Assembly: GCA_905182475.1 (NCBI GenBank)
Contig: CAJJBR010000021.1
Coordinates: 1 to 64,000, forward strand
DNA: 64,000 nucleotides
Direction of reading: 5' to 3'
Source of the DNA: Akkermansiaceae bacterium
GTDB lineage: Bacteria; Verrucomicrobiota; Verrucomicrobiia; Verrucomicrobiales; Akkermansiaceae
In this document: in pieces, positions 8,733-16,155 of the stretch
Layout of the letters: each line of letters begins with the position of its first letter
How positions within the stretch are numbered: position 1 is the stretch's first letter
Position numbers and translations under genes: made by a program
The notes under the pieces: model-generated
What the model saw: the letters and a program-made list of their open reading frames with translations, nothing else
The model's database searches: none
What the model was told of the DNA's origin: nothing

Positions 8733-9893
8733 ATGAATAGGAAACTCAAAATGGGCATGGTAGGCGGCGGACGTGGGGCATTCATCGGCTCCGTTCACAG
8801 GATGGCGGCGAACCTCGACGGAAAGATTGAACTCGTGGCCGGTTGTTTTTCCTCAGACCCGGAAAAGTCCAAGCTCTCCGGTGAGGATTTCTTCCTCTCC
8901 CCTGATCGCGTTTACGGGAACTTTGAGGAAATGGCAGAGAGAGAATCCGCCAAACCCGTCGGCGAGCGCATCGACTTCGTCAGCATCGTTGCGCGCAACG
9001 ACCTCCACTTCAAGGTCGCCAAAAAATTTCTCGAAAGCGGTATCCACGTGATTTGCGAAAAACCCCTCGCACTCTCCAAAGCCCAGGGCGAGGAGCTCCA
9101 AGAAATCGTAGAGAAGAGCGGCCTCATCTTCGCCCTTACGCACAACTACACTGGCTACCCCATGGTCAAGGAAGCCCGCCAGCTCGTCAAAGAAGGCAAG
9201 CTAGGCAAGATCCTCAAAATCGTCGCCGAGTATCCGCAGGGCTACGGCATCGCATCTTATGAAGAGGCATCCTCAGAAGGTGGAAAAATCTCCAACTGGC
9301 GCATGGATCCATCCATCTCCGGTATCTCGAACTGCATGGGCGACATCGGCACCCACGCGGAAAACCTCGCCCAATACATCTCCGGCCTTCGCCTTGAGGA
9401 AGTCGCTGCAGATCTGAATACTTTTATCCCCGGCCGGAAGCTCGATGACGATGGCTCCATGCTCTGCCGCTACGAGGGTGGAGCGCGCGGTATCCTCTTC
9501 GCCTCCCAGGTCTCCACCGGAGACGAGAATAATCTCAACGTCCGCATCTACGGTACCAAAGCCTCCATCGAGTGGCATCAGGAGCACCCGAACGAGCTCA
9601 TCGTGAAATACGCCGATAAGCCCCGCGAAACCTGGCGTCGTGGCAACAGCTACAACGGCAGCGATGCGGAAAAATACACCCGCCTTCCCTTCGGCCACCC
9701 CGAGGCATTCATCGAAGCCTTCGCCAACGTCTATCTCGCAGCCGCAGAGGCAGTCACCGATGCTATCCAAGGGAACTTTAAAGGCAACGAAGCCTACGAC
9801 TACCCCACCGTCCAAGACGGAGTCGATGGCATGGCCTTCATCGAGGCCGCCGTCAAATCCTCCGAGAACAACGGAGCCTGGACGAAGCTGTAA
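8733..9893 (+). CDS. Gfo/Idh/MocA family oxidoreductase
   Basis: 386 aa NAD(P)-dependent dehydrogenase. The ATG at 8733 puts the dinucleotide fold right at the N-terminus (MGMVGGGRGAFIGSVHRMAA); longer in-frame starts add an unlikely 34-residue extension. The catalytic EKP lysine motif is in HVICEKPLALSKAQ, and HNYTGYPMVKEARQL follows as usual. The C-terminal alpha/beta domain carries GDIGTHAENLA. Family members oxidise or isomerise sugars, inositols and sugar amines; the substrate is not predictable. It is transcribed alone. Confidence 0.92.
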   Translation: MNRKLKMGMVGGGRGAFIGSVHRMAANLDGKIELVAGCFSSDPEKSKLSGEDFFLSPDRVYGNFEEMAERESAKPVGERIDFVSIVARNDLHFKVAKKFLESGIHVICEKPLALSKAQGEELQEIVEKSGLIFALTHNYTGYPMVKEARQLVKEGKLGKILKIVAEYPQGYGIASYEEASSEGGKISNWRMDPSISGISNCMGDIGTHAENLAQYISGLRLEEVAADLNTFIPGRKLDDDGSMLCRYEGGARGILFASQVSTGDENNLNVRIYGTKASIEWHQEHPNELIVKYADKPRETWRRGNSYNGSDAEKYTRLPFGHPEAFIEAFANVYLAAAEAVTDAIQGNFKGNEAYDYPTVQDGVDGMAFIEAAVKSSENNGAWTKL

Positions 9894-9899
9894 ACGGAG

Positions 9900-9919
9900 T
9901 GGCGCTCTCCGGAGCGCCA
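9900..9919. terminator. Stem-loop after the oxidoreductase gene
   Basis: Perfect 8-bp stem TGGCGCTC/GAGCGCCA with loop TCCG, starting 6 bases after the stop codon. No U-run follows, so it may be a weak terminator or mRNA 3'-end stabiliser. Confidence 0.4.
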
Positions 9920-9973
9920 TCACCCTGCCTCGCTCATTTTGGATATCGTCGCGCTGGGACAAAAACTTGTGCT

Positions 9974-10116
9974 GCAAGGATTGGCTGCATTCTGCTGCCA
10001 ATCGCAGCGAAGCGGAGATGGAGGGACACGAAAATCAAATCTTCCCTCAAATAAGAATTGAGCGAAATAGCTGAGGTAGGGTGCTTTGGTTGCCGGGTAG
10101 CAGAATGCAGCCCCTC
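9974..10116 (+). mobile_element. Small inverted-repeat element (MITE-like), copy A
   Basis: 143 bp, non-coding. Terminal inverted repeats at 9983-9999 (GGCTGCATTCTGCTGCC) and 10096-10112 match at 16 of 17 positions. Most of the interior is shared with the copy at 47994-48134, including GGAGATGGAGGGACACGAAA and TTCCCTCAAATAAG. Long terminal complementarity without an ORF fits a non-autonomous mobile element or a structured REP-like repeat. No transposase with matching ends is in the window. Confidence 0.7.
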
Positions 10117-10247
10117 CATGATTTCCGAATCATCCGAAAAGGAAGGCCAGCCCGAACGCTATCCCAGACCCGTTGATACCCAGACGGGACATCTGTTCGC
10201 TTAGAATTAAGGACTCGACCAACAATTTTCGAATTGTAAGCTACGGC

Positions 10248-10472
10248 ATGAATACGGCGGTTCAAAGAATTTCAATTAACCCGAAACAGTGCGGTGGACG
10301 ACCTTGTATCCGAGGGATGAGAATCCGCGTAACCGATATTCTAGACCTGCTCGCGGCTGGACTCGGTTTTGACCAGATTCTCGATGAGTTGCCAGATCTT
10401 GAACGGGAAGATATCTCTGCCGCGATCAACTATGCCAAACAAGGTATCGATCATCCAGTCATCGCAGCATGA
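10248..10472 (+). CDS. DUF433 protein, antitoxin-like
   Basis: 74 aa from the ATG at 10248. Carries the DUF433 signature GGRPCIRGMRIRVTDILDLL and the C-terminal helix LEREDISAAINYAKQ. DUF433 proteins are winged-helix-like and often precede DUF5615 PIN-like genes as the antitoxin partner. Its stop overlaps the start of the DUF5615 remnant (ATGA at 10469). It looks intact, but its partner is destroyed, so it is probably an orphan. Confidence 0.85.
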   Translation: MNTAVQRISINPKQCGGRPCIRGMRIRVTDILDLLAAGLGFDQILDELPDLEREDISAAINYAKQGIDHPVIAA

Positions 10473-10588
10473 TCTGGCTGGACGCCCACCTTTCTCCTCG
10501 CATCGCACGCTGGATGCGCGAAGACCTTGGATACGATGCACAAGCACTCAGGGAAATTGGGCTTTGAGATGCTGAAGACCGGGTTCAC
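10469..10588 (+). pseudogene. DUF5615 PIN-like toxin remnant
   Basis: Begins MIWLDAHLSPRIARWMREDL, typical of DUF5615 PIN-like proteins, and reads YDAQALREIGL before a TGA at 10565-10567. The same frame continues with DAEDRV, which follows directly in family members (GLRDAED), so the TGA looks like a CGA-to-TGA nonsense change. Family similarity then stops and IS256-type transposase sequence begins. Only about a third of the toxin remains. Confidence 0.75.
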
Positions 10589-10965
10589 GCCGAGGAGCGG
10601 CTCAAGGACTTCGTGAAGATCTACGGCGAAAGGCCAGCCCAAACTCGCCGCATGGGCCGAGGACAACCTCCCGGAAGGCTCTTCGCAATATTCGCCCTAC
10701 CCGAAGCCCACAGAGAGCGTCTACGAACCTCCAACGCCTGCGAAAACGTAAACGGTCAGATCAAGAAACGAACGCGTGTGGTCGGACTCTTTCCGAACGA
10801 GGAATCACTCCTGAGGCTCGTCACTGGCGTCCTAATCGAGATCTCCGAGTCCTGGGAAACTGGCAAAACCTATCTCACTTTCAACTAACAGAAATCAAAC
10901 CGAAAACGACAAAGCAACCACCTTCAGAAAAAGCCATCAGCCACTTTTACAGAAAAATATTTGCG
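10589..10965 (+). mobile_element. IS256-family (mutator) transposase remnant
   Basis: Only the transposase C-terminus remains. Pieces in different frames read AEERLKDFVKIYGE, PKLAAWAEDNLPEG, then RERLRTSNACENVNGQIKKR and TRVVGLFPNEESLLRLVTG ending at 10888. The R-x-RTSN...E-x-N...RRTRVVG-x-FPN pattern is diagnostic of IS256 C-termini. At least two frameshifts separate the pieces. The sequence after the stop (TTTTACAGAAAAATATTTGC) resembles an IS256-type right end. The left part of the element is missing. Confidence 0.8.
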
Positions 10966-11038
10966 CGGCCGCTTCCGGAGTTATTCACACTCGACGGAGA
11001 TATCCTAAAGGGATATCACTTGGGCTGAACTAATAAGG

Positions 11039-11227
11039 ATGTTCGATAAAGAATTTGAAGGCCTTTTATGTTCTTGTTCCACAGTTCTCGGCGCACTTTC
11101 CGGCGGTGACAGCATGGAGGTGATTTCCGAAGACTATCAGCTAACGGCAGCACAGATTTCATCAGCTCTTGAATTTTCCTCGGATATCACCGACTTCCAA
11201 ACGGCGTCCTACGAGGGTGTCGCATGA
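11039..11227 (+). CDS. DUF433-like antitoxin, internally shortened
   Basis: 62 aa. The second half (VLGALSGGDSMEVISEDYQL then TAAQISSALEFSSDIT) is a good DUF433 C-terminus. The region that should carry NPx(V/I)CHGxPCIRGTR is replaced by a short DKEFEGLLCSC stretch, so 15-20 residues of the core seem to be missing. It overlaps the downstream toxin gene by four bases (ATGA at 11224). Probably non-functional. Confidence 0.55.
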   Translation: MFDKEFEGLLCSCSTVLGALSGGDSMEVISEDYQLTAAQISSALEFSSDITDFQTASYEGVA

Positions 11228-11587
11228 GATTTCTGCTCGACGAAAATTTTCTGAAGGCTGCACGTCACTTGCTTCTTAGCCTCTCAAACGAAGCTATCGA
11301 GTTCCGCGATGTCGGGGTCGAAGCAAGCCCGGATTCAGATGTAGTCGCGATGGCTATCTCCATAGTGCGCCGTGATTCTTACCACGGATCGAGACTTTTT
11401 CCACACGCTTGGTCAGCAGTTTCCCGATCATCCGGGAATCATCGTGATTGCGCTCAAGAAGCCCACTCGCGACAAGATAGTTCAACGGCTCAAGTGGCTT
11501 CTCGAACATATTCCTGAAAGATCTATCCCGGGGAGAGCCTTTCAACTCCGGGATCAGGTTAGGCAGGTATATCCATCGCTAGACTGA
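11224..11587 (+). pseudogene. DUF5615 PIN-like protein, frameshifted
   Basis: The first frame reads MRFLLDENFLKAARHLLLSL...SDVVAMAI and the second, from about 11372, VILTTDRDFFHTLGQQFPDH and IIVIALKKPTRDKIVQRL to the stop at 11587. Together they make a complete DUF5615 protein with the N-terminal acidic FLLDEN and the TTDRDF motif. One frameshift near 11365 breaks it; no slippery sequence is visible there, so decay is more likely than programmed frameshifting. The end overlaps the convergent phosphodiesterase gene by nine bases. Confidence 0.85.
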
Positions 11588-12919
11588 ACGCCCGCGAAAG
11601 TGCTCGCGGATCGCACTGTGGATGTCTTGAGCTGTTTCCACTTTGTGGAGGGAGCCGATGAGGAGGGGTTTCTCGGAGTCTTTGACTTTGTCGCGGCCGT
11701 GGGAGCCTTTGACTAGGGTGGGATCCAGCGGGATGACATCCAGCAGTCCGCGTATCCCCAGCTTCTTCTTCAGCAGGAACTTCGCGATCTTCAGCTTTAG
11801 GAAAGCGATGGCAGGATCAAGGAATAGCTCGCAGGGGTCGTAGCCGGGCTTGCGGTGGATATCGATGGTGCGGGCGAAGTCGGGGGCTTTCGCATCATCG
11901 TTCCAGTAGTAGTAGCTGAACCACGCATCCGGCTTTGCGATGGCGATGAGATCACCGGCGCGAGGATGGTTCTTTTTACGAATCTCATCAATCCCATCAG
12001 TCGCCTCCAGTAAGGCGCGGACTTCGGGGAGGATGGCAGAATCGTTCACATACACATGCGCCACCTGATGGTCGGCGACGGCGAAAGCCTTGCAGCCCCC
12101 GGTGTCCAGCGTTTCCCGGTTAAGCTCGTCCTTGATGGAGAGCCAGCCTTTTTCCCGGAAGAGGCGGTTGAGGTGGATGGGCTTGTCCACGGGGGAGATC
12201 CCGTATTCGGAAAGGAGCATCACGCGAACGTTACGGGACTCGTAGTAGTTGATGAGTTCCGTCACCACCTTGTCGATGGCTTTTACCTCGGTGGGGATGG
12301 TCGGGGCGGCTGGGCCGTCCTTCTGCAGGCAGTAGTCAAGATGCGGGAGGTAAACGAGGGAGAGGGTGGGCGAGTGTTTTTCCTCCACCCATTTCGCTGA
12401 GGCGGCGATCCACTCGGATGAACCGATGCCAGCGGCGGGGCCCCAGAAAGCTGGAAAGGGAAAGGGTCCGAGATCCGCTTTCAGCTTGTCCCGCATATCC
12501 ATAGGCTGGGTGTGGACATCGAAATGCTTGGAGCCATCCGCCGGGTAGAGTGGGCGGGGGGTGATGGTGTAGTCCGCCGTCGAGTGCATGTTGTACCACC
12601 AGAAGAGCTTCGCGCAGGTGAAACCTGGGACGCTTTTCCGCAGGGTGTCCCAGATTTTTTCTCCGTGGACGATGTGGTTCGACTGTTTCCAGAAACGGAC
12701 TTCGGCGCTCTCTCTATCATACCAGCCGTTTGCTACGATCCCGTGTTCTTCGGGAGGGGTGCCGGTGATGATGGATGACTGGGCGGTGGTGGTGAGAGCG
12801 GGGAAGGCGGGGGTGTAGGTCTGCACTCCGTGCTTTTCTGCGAAGGCGGTGATGCCCGGGGAGTTCTCCCCAAGAAGGGATTTCGAGAGTCCGACGATGT
12901 TCAATACTGCGAGGCGCAT
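11579..12919 (-). CDS. Alkaline phosphatase superfamily protein (type I phosphodiesterase/nucleotide pyrophosphatase-like)
   Basis: 446 aa, no signal peptide. The probable nucleophile threonine lies in PALTTTAQSSIITGTPPEEH. Metal-ligand motifs are LPHLDYCLQ (about residue 193), LLSEYGISPVDKPIHLNR (about 236) and GSHGRDK (about 407). The family hydrolyses phosphodiesters or phosphonates with two divalent metals; relatives occur in Ebo-type clusters, but no ebo genes are adjacent. It probably works in the cytoplasm on a small phosphodiester substrate; identity unknown. Flanked on both sides by repeat or decayed DNA, so transcribed alone. Confidence 0.85.
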   Translation of the reverse strand: MRLAVLNIVGLSKSLLGENSPGITAFAEKHGVQTYTPAFPALTTTAQSSIITGTPPEEHGIVANGWYDRESAEVRFWKQSNHIVHGEKIWDTLRKSVPGFTCAKLFWWYNMHSTADYTITPRPLYPADGSKHFDVHTQPMDMRDKLKADLGPFPFPAFWGPAAGIGSSEWIAASAKWVEEKHSPTLSLVYLPHLDYCLQKDGPAAPTIPTEVKAIDKVVTELINYYESRNVRVMLLSEYGISPVDKPIHLNRLFREKGWLSIKDELNRETLDTGGCKAFAVADHQVAHVYVNDSAILPEVRALLEATDGIDEIRKKNHPRAGDLIAIAKPDAWFSYYYWNDDAKAPDFARTIDIHRKPGYDPCELFLDPAIAFLKLKIAKFLLKKKLGIRGLLDVIPLDPTLVKGSHGRDKVKDSEKPLLIGSLHKVETAQDIHSAIREHFRGRSV

Positions 12920-12991
12920 GGCCTTTGTTTCTAACCGCGAATGAATTCAGATGCACGCTAAGCTTTCTGCTCAAGCTGATTTGGGAAGAGA

Positions 12992-13155
12992 ACCACGGAT
13001 AAACGCGGATCGGATTCTTCGTGGAGAGTGGAGATACTGGGACTAAGCATCAACCGGGAGACTCCCGCAGTGGTGAAGGATCTCAATTCCTTCCTGCGGG
13101 ATTGGCGGCTAAAGCCGCCCGTTGCTCTCTACTCTACCGTCCGTCCGTGGTTGAT
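12992..13155. repeat. Palindromic ACCACGGAT-type element
   Basis: The left arm has AACCACGGATAAACGCGGAT and ATTCTTCGTGGAGAGTGGAG; the right arm has CTCTCTACTCTACCGTCCGT and CCGTGGTTG, roughly its reverse complement. Inside is a perfect stem GGCGGC-TAAA-GCCGCC at 13104-13119. The left arm matches 55422-55465 closely. It fills the 248-bp gap between two minus-strand genes; no gene is seen in it. Confidence 0.55.
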
Positions 13156-13167
13156 TTTCAAATGATC

Positions 13168-15885
13168 TCAGGCCACGGGGTTGGTAAAAGCCTCCGCGAG
13201 AGGGGCGTTCTGGGAGAGGATGGCGAAATCGTCGTAGGTGACCTTTTCCGCAGGAGGCCAGAATGTCCGCTCGGCTATGGAGGCGGTGATCCAGTCGGCG
13301 CAGGCTTTGGCTGATTCTAGATCATCTTCCGAGAAATTATCCCAGGTGGTCATTTTGACATTGTCGGCGGTTTTTCCGAGGTGGATGTAGGCTGGGATTG
13401 GTAGGAGGCCGTCTGAGTCGATTTTTTCCGCTAGGGCGTAGAGGGGAAGCTGGAGGTTTTTCCAAAAGGCATCGAAGGGTTTCCCTTTCGCATCCTGGCC
13501 GCTTTGGAAAGTGGGGCCATCTTCCGGGAAATGGGTGGGGATGGTTGTTCGAGCGGTTATTTTTTGGCGGTGCTCCTTTTCGATGTCTTTGACGTCGCCG
13601 GTCTTGTAATCGATCACGCGGAGCTGACCGGTTTCGCGGTGGCGATCGATACGGTCGATCATTCCGGAGATGACGAAGCCGTTGGATGGGATGGCCAATT
13701 TCCGCTCGATTCCGGTGATCTCCCAGCCATCGGCGCGGATCTGTGCCTGCTGTGCCGCGAACCATGCGAGCCGCTGGCGGATGGAGCCAGTCTGGATGCG
13801 GATGGCGAGGGGGGGCTTCTCTCCAAAATTTTCTAGGATTACCTCGTTGAGTTTCGAATCGAAATAAGCGGCGAGTTTTTCCGTGTCTGCGAGTTCGCGG
13901 GCTTCGGTGTCATTTCCCCAGCATTCGAGGACGAAGTGGGTGATGGAACCAAAATCGCGGGCGTTCATTTCCCGACGATCCGGCTCGGGTGCGCCCATGC
14001 GGACGATGTGCTTGAGATAGAAGCGGAAGGGACAGGCGAGGTAATCTCGGAGGGCGGTGACGCTGATCCGCTCGCGGTTTTCGGCGGACGGGGTTTGCCA
14101 GTTGAAGTCGCGTGTCCAGATGAGGTTTGCCTCGGGTGGTTCGATTTCGCGGAAAAGGTTTTTCACGGCAGGGACGAGTTCGGCGCGTGGGATTTGGAAG
14201 AGCAGGCGGGACGGGAGGTATGTTTCGCCGCCGTCGCCGGTTTTTCCGCAAATGAGATGTGCGGAACCGGCTTCGGCGCGCATCTGAAGCATCGCGTGGA
14301 GCAGGTAGGCATCCCTAGCGTGGCGGTTTTCATCGGAGACCAGGCCGAGGGCTTTGCGGATGTTTTCCGAGAGCCATGGTTCGCCACCGGAGCGGGCGGG
14401 GACGAAGGTTTCGTTCATGCCGCAAATGATTAGGTGCTTGCCGGGTTCGTAGAGGAGTTCCAGCCAGCCTTGGACATCGATCACGCGGTCGGCGGGTGGC
14501 TGAGCGGAAGGGGTGGGGAGTTCGGAAAGGAGGGTTTGTAGCCAGAAGGTGTGGTTACGGCGGATTTCTGGGAAGATGGGTGCGGCGGCTTCTAGGAAGG
14601 ACTCGATTTGGATGAGCGTGCTTTCGGAAGATTCACCGGAGAGGGCGAGTGAGGTGAGGTGTGAGGAAATGGCGCCGGGGAACGGTTTTGCGAGGAAGGA
14701 TTCGCGTAGCTGGATGAATGCGGCGATTGCCTGAGCTAGTTCCGGGTTTCCTGATTTCGCTAGTCTTGCGAGGTCGGTTGGGGAGGTGGTCGGGTTGTTG
14801 TCTCGGAGGCTGTTGAGATCGCGGAGTTTGCGTGCGCGGAGTCCGCCGATTAGCGGGGTGGATTCCGGGAGGGTGAGGAGGGCGGCGAGGTTTGTGGAAG
14901 ACGGATTTGAAAGCCAATTCTTCCATGCCTGGAGCCAGCGGACGAGAGCGGGCAGGGGTTGTGCGGCGGCGGGGTGGAAGGCGCTCCAGCCGTCTTCGGA
15001 GATTGTGCGGGCAAGAACTGTTCCGGTCTGGTCGTCAGCAGATCCAAGAGCGATCTTGGATGAGGGAGCTCCAGATTGGGAAATCGCATCGAGGGCGGCC
15101 TGTGCCTGTTGGGCGGGGTCTGCGGCGATCTGGACTTCTGCGCTGAGTGAAAGCTCGCGGGTAGCCCAGTCCTCAAGTGGTATGCCGAGAGGCGAGAATC
15201 CTGCGGACTCCGATTCTGGTGCGGCGATGATACAGGTTACGTCTCCTGTGAACTTTTCCAGTGCTCCAGAGAGGCAAGGCGGCATCTCGGTTACTCCTGC
15301 GAGGACGATTTTTTGGAAATTACTTGGGAGTGTAAAATCGGCCCGGAGTGCTGCTGAGCGCGAGGTGTAGCCCCATGAAGAAAGTTTCCTTTCGGTCAGG
15401 TTTTCCAAGGTGGCGAGGTTTTCCCAACGCGTGGCTTCCGGGGTATTGGTGAGGAATTTTGAGGCGGAAAATAGGTTGTGGAGGTGATCCTGAAGGGTGG
15501 TGCGGAGAGTGGTGATCTCGCTGGCGAGCGAGATCGCCCAATCGGAGGAATTATCCGTGGTGTCAGGTGGTTCGGGAAAAAGGCCGGTGAGGTTTTTCCA
15601 ATCAGAATCCGTGAGCGACTCGAGAACTTCGATCCAGGCGATCCGTTCCAGCCATGCGGGTGCGACTGATGGATCGTCGAGGTGAAGGAGGGCGCCAGGA
15701 GTGGTGACGGTGGGTGCTAGGAGGGCGGTGGCCTCTGCGGCGAGGGATTCGCGAAGGATGCGGCCGGACTGGGTGGTGGGGGTGATGACCAGGGTCTCGG
15801 CGAGGATGGCTCTATCCTCGAGAAGGTGCCCTGTGAGGAGGGGGAGGAAGGGAGAGTCGTAACCTAGGAAGGTGCGCTGGGGCAT
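13168..15885 (-). CDS. AddB-like PD-(D/E)XK nuclease of double-strand break repair
   Basis: 905 aa. The N-terminus (LGYDSPFLPLLTGHLL then LVITPTTQSGRILRESLA) resembles the degenerate helicase part of AddB. The C-terminal nuclease has SVTALRDYLACPFRFYLKHI, DFGSITHFVLE and GMIDRIDRH...LRVIDYKTG, giving the catalytic D...D-Y-K residues around 700-740. Only one of the four iron-sulfur cysteines of Bacillus-type AddB is obvious. AddB works with the AddA helicase-nuclease to resect DNA ends; addA is not adjacent and is not in this window. Start ATG at 15885. Confidence 0.82.
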   Translation of the reverse strand: MPQRTFLGYDSPFLPLLTGHLLEDRAILAETLVITPTTQSGRILRESLAAEATALLAPTVTTPGALLHLDDPSVAPAWLERIAWIEVLESLTDSDWKNLTGLFPEPPDTTDNSSDWAISLASEITTLRTTLQDHLHNLFSASKFLTNTPEATRWENLATLENLTERKLSSWGYTSRSAALRADFTLPSNFQKIVLAGVTEMPPCLSGALEKFTGDVTCIIAAPESESAGFSPLGIPLEDWATRELSLSAEVQIAADPAQQAQAALDAISQSGAPSSKIALGSADDQTGTVLARTISEDGWSAFHPAAAQPLPALVRWLQAWKNWLSNPSSTNLAALLTLPESTPLIGGLRARKLRDLNSLRDNNPTTSPTDLARLAKSGNPELAQAIAAFIQLRESFLAKPFPGAISSHLTSLALSGESSESTLIQIESFLEAAAPIFPEIRRNHTFWLQTLLSELPTPSAQPPADRVIDVQGWLELLYEPGKHLIICGMNETFVPARSGGEPWLSENIRKALGLVSDENRHARDAYLLHAMLQMRAEAGSAHLICGKTGDGGETYLPSRLLFQIPRAELVPAVKNLFREIEPPEANLIWTRDFNWQTPSAENRERISVTALRDYLACPFRFYLKHIVRMGAPEPDRREMNARDFGSITHFVLECWGNDTEARELADTEKLAAYFDSKLNEVILENFGEKPPLAIRIQTGSIRQRLAWFAAQQAQIRADGWEITGIERKLAIPSNGFVISGMIDRIDRHRETGQLRVIDYKTGDVKDIEKEHRQKITARTTIPTHFPEDGPTFQSGQDAKGKPFDAFWKNLQLPLYALAEKIDSDGLLPIPAYIHLGKTADNVKMTTWDNFSEDDLESAKACADWITASIAERTFWPPAEKVTYDDFAILSQNAPLAEAFTNPVA

Positions 15886-15890
15886 GGCGC

Positions 15891-15927
15891 AAACTCTAAA
15901 ATTTAAAATTTAAACATCAAGGCTTGG
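15891..15927 (+). repeat. Oriented AT-rich intergenic motif, copy 3
   Basis: AAACTCTAAAATTTAAAATT followed by TAAACATCAAGGCTTGG, five bases upstream of the AddB-like start on the opposite strand. Confidence 0.6.
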
Positions 15928-16155
15928 GTTCACCGCGTGATGCGGTGAACACGGCCTGCTGCGAGATGCAGAAGCTACACCTTTGCTAACAATTTCATCA
16001 ATCAAGATGACGAGCGTCGAGTTGGTTCTCGTGCCATGTCAGGATTTTGAAATTTTGACTTGTCCATTGGAGGATTATCCGGAGGCCTCACACAGGGGAT
16101 TCCCATGATGTGCTTAGTTTTATAGAGCTTGTCCCCAAATTCGGTTGTTTCAGAG
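15928..16155. other. Intergenic stretch with one hairpin, no gene seen
   Basis: Holds a perfect hairpin TTCACCGC-GTGAT-GCGGTGAA at 15929-15949 without a U-run. The rest, up to the end of the AAA+ gene at 16156, has no recognisable ORF. It separates the nine-gene operon's 3' end from the AddB-like gene and probably contains the latter's promoter. Confidence 0.4.

Noticed and set aside
9273..10001. Long minus-strand ORF opposite the oxidoreductase gene
   Set aside because: Antisense shadow of a well-supported gene, with no family similarity.
10589..10965. Complete insertion sequence
   Set aside because: Only the transposase C-terminus is present, frameshifted, and no left end is visible.
11224..11587. 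Programmed ribosomal frameshift in the DUF5615 gene
   Set aside because: No slippery heptamer or downstream structure; the partner antitoxin is also damaged, so decay is simpler.
13104..13119. Rho-independent terminator (GGCGGC-TAAA-GCCGCC)
   Set aside because: No U-run on either strand and it lies inside a palindromic repeat.
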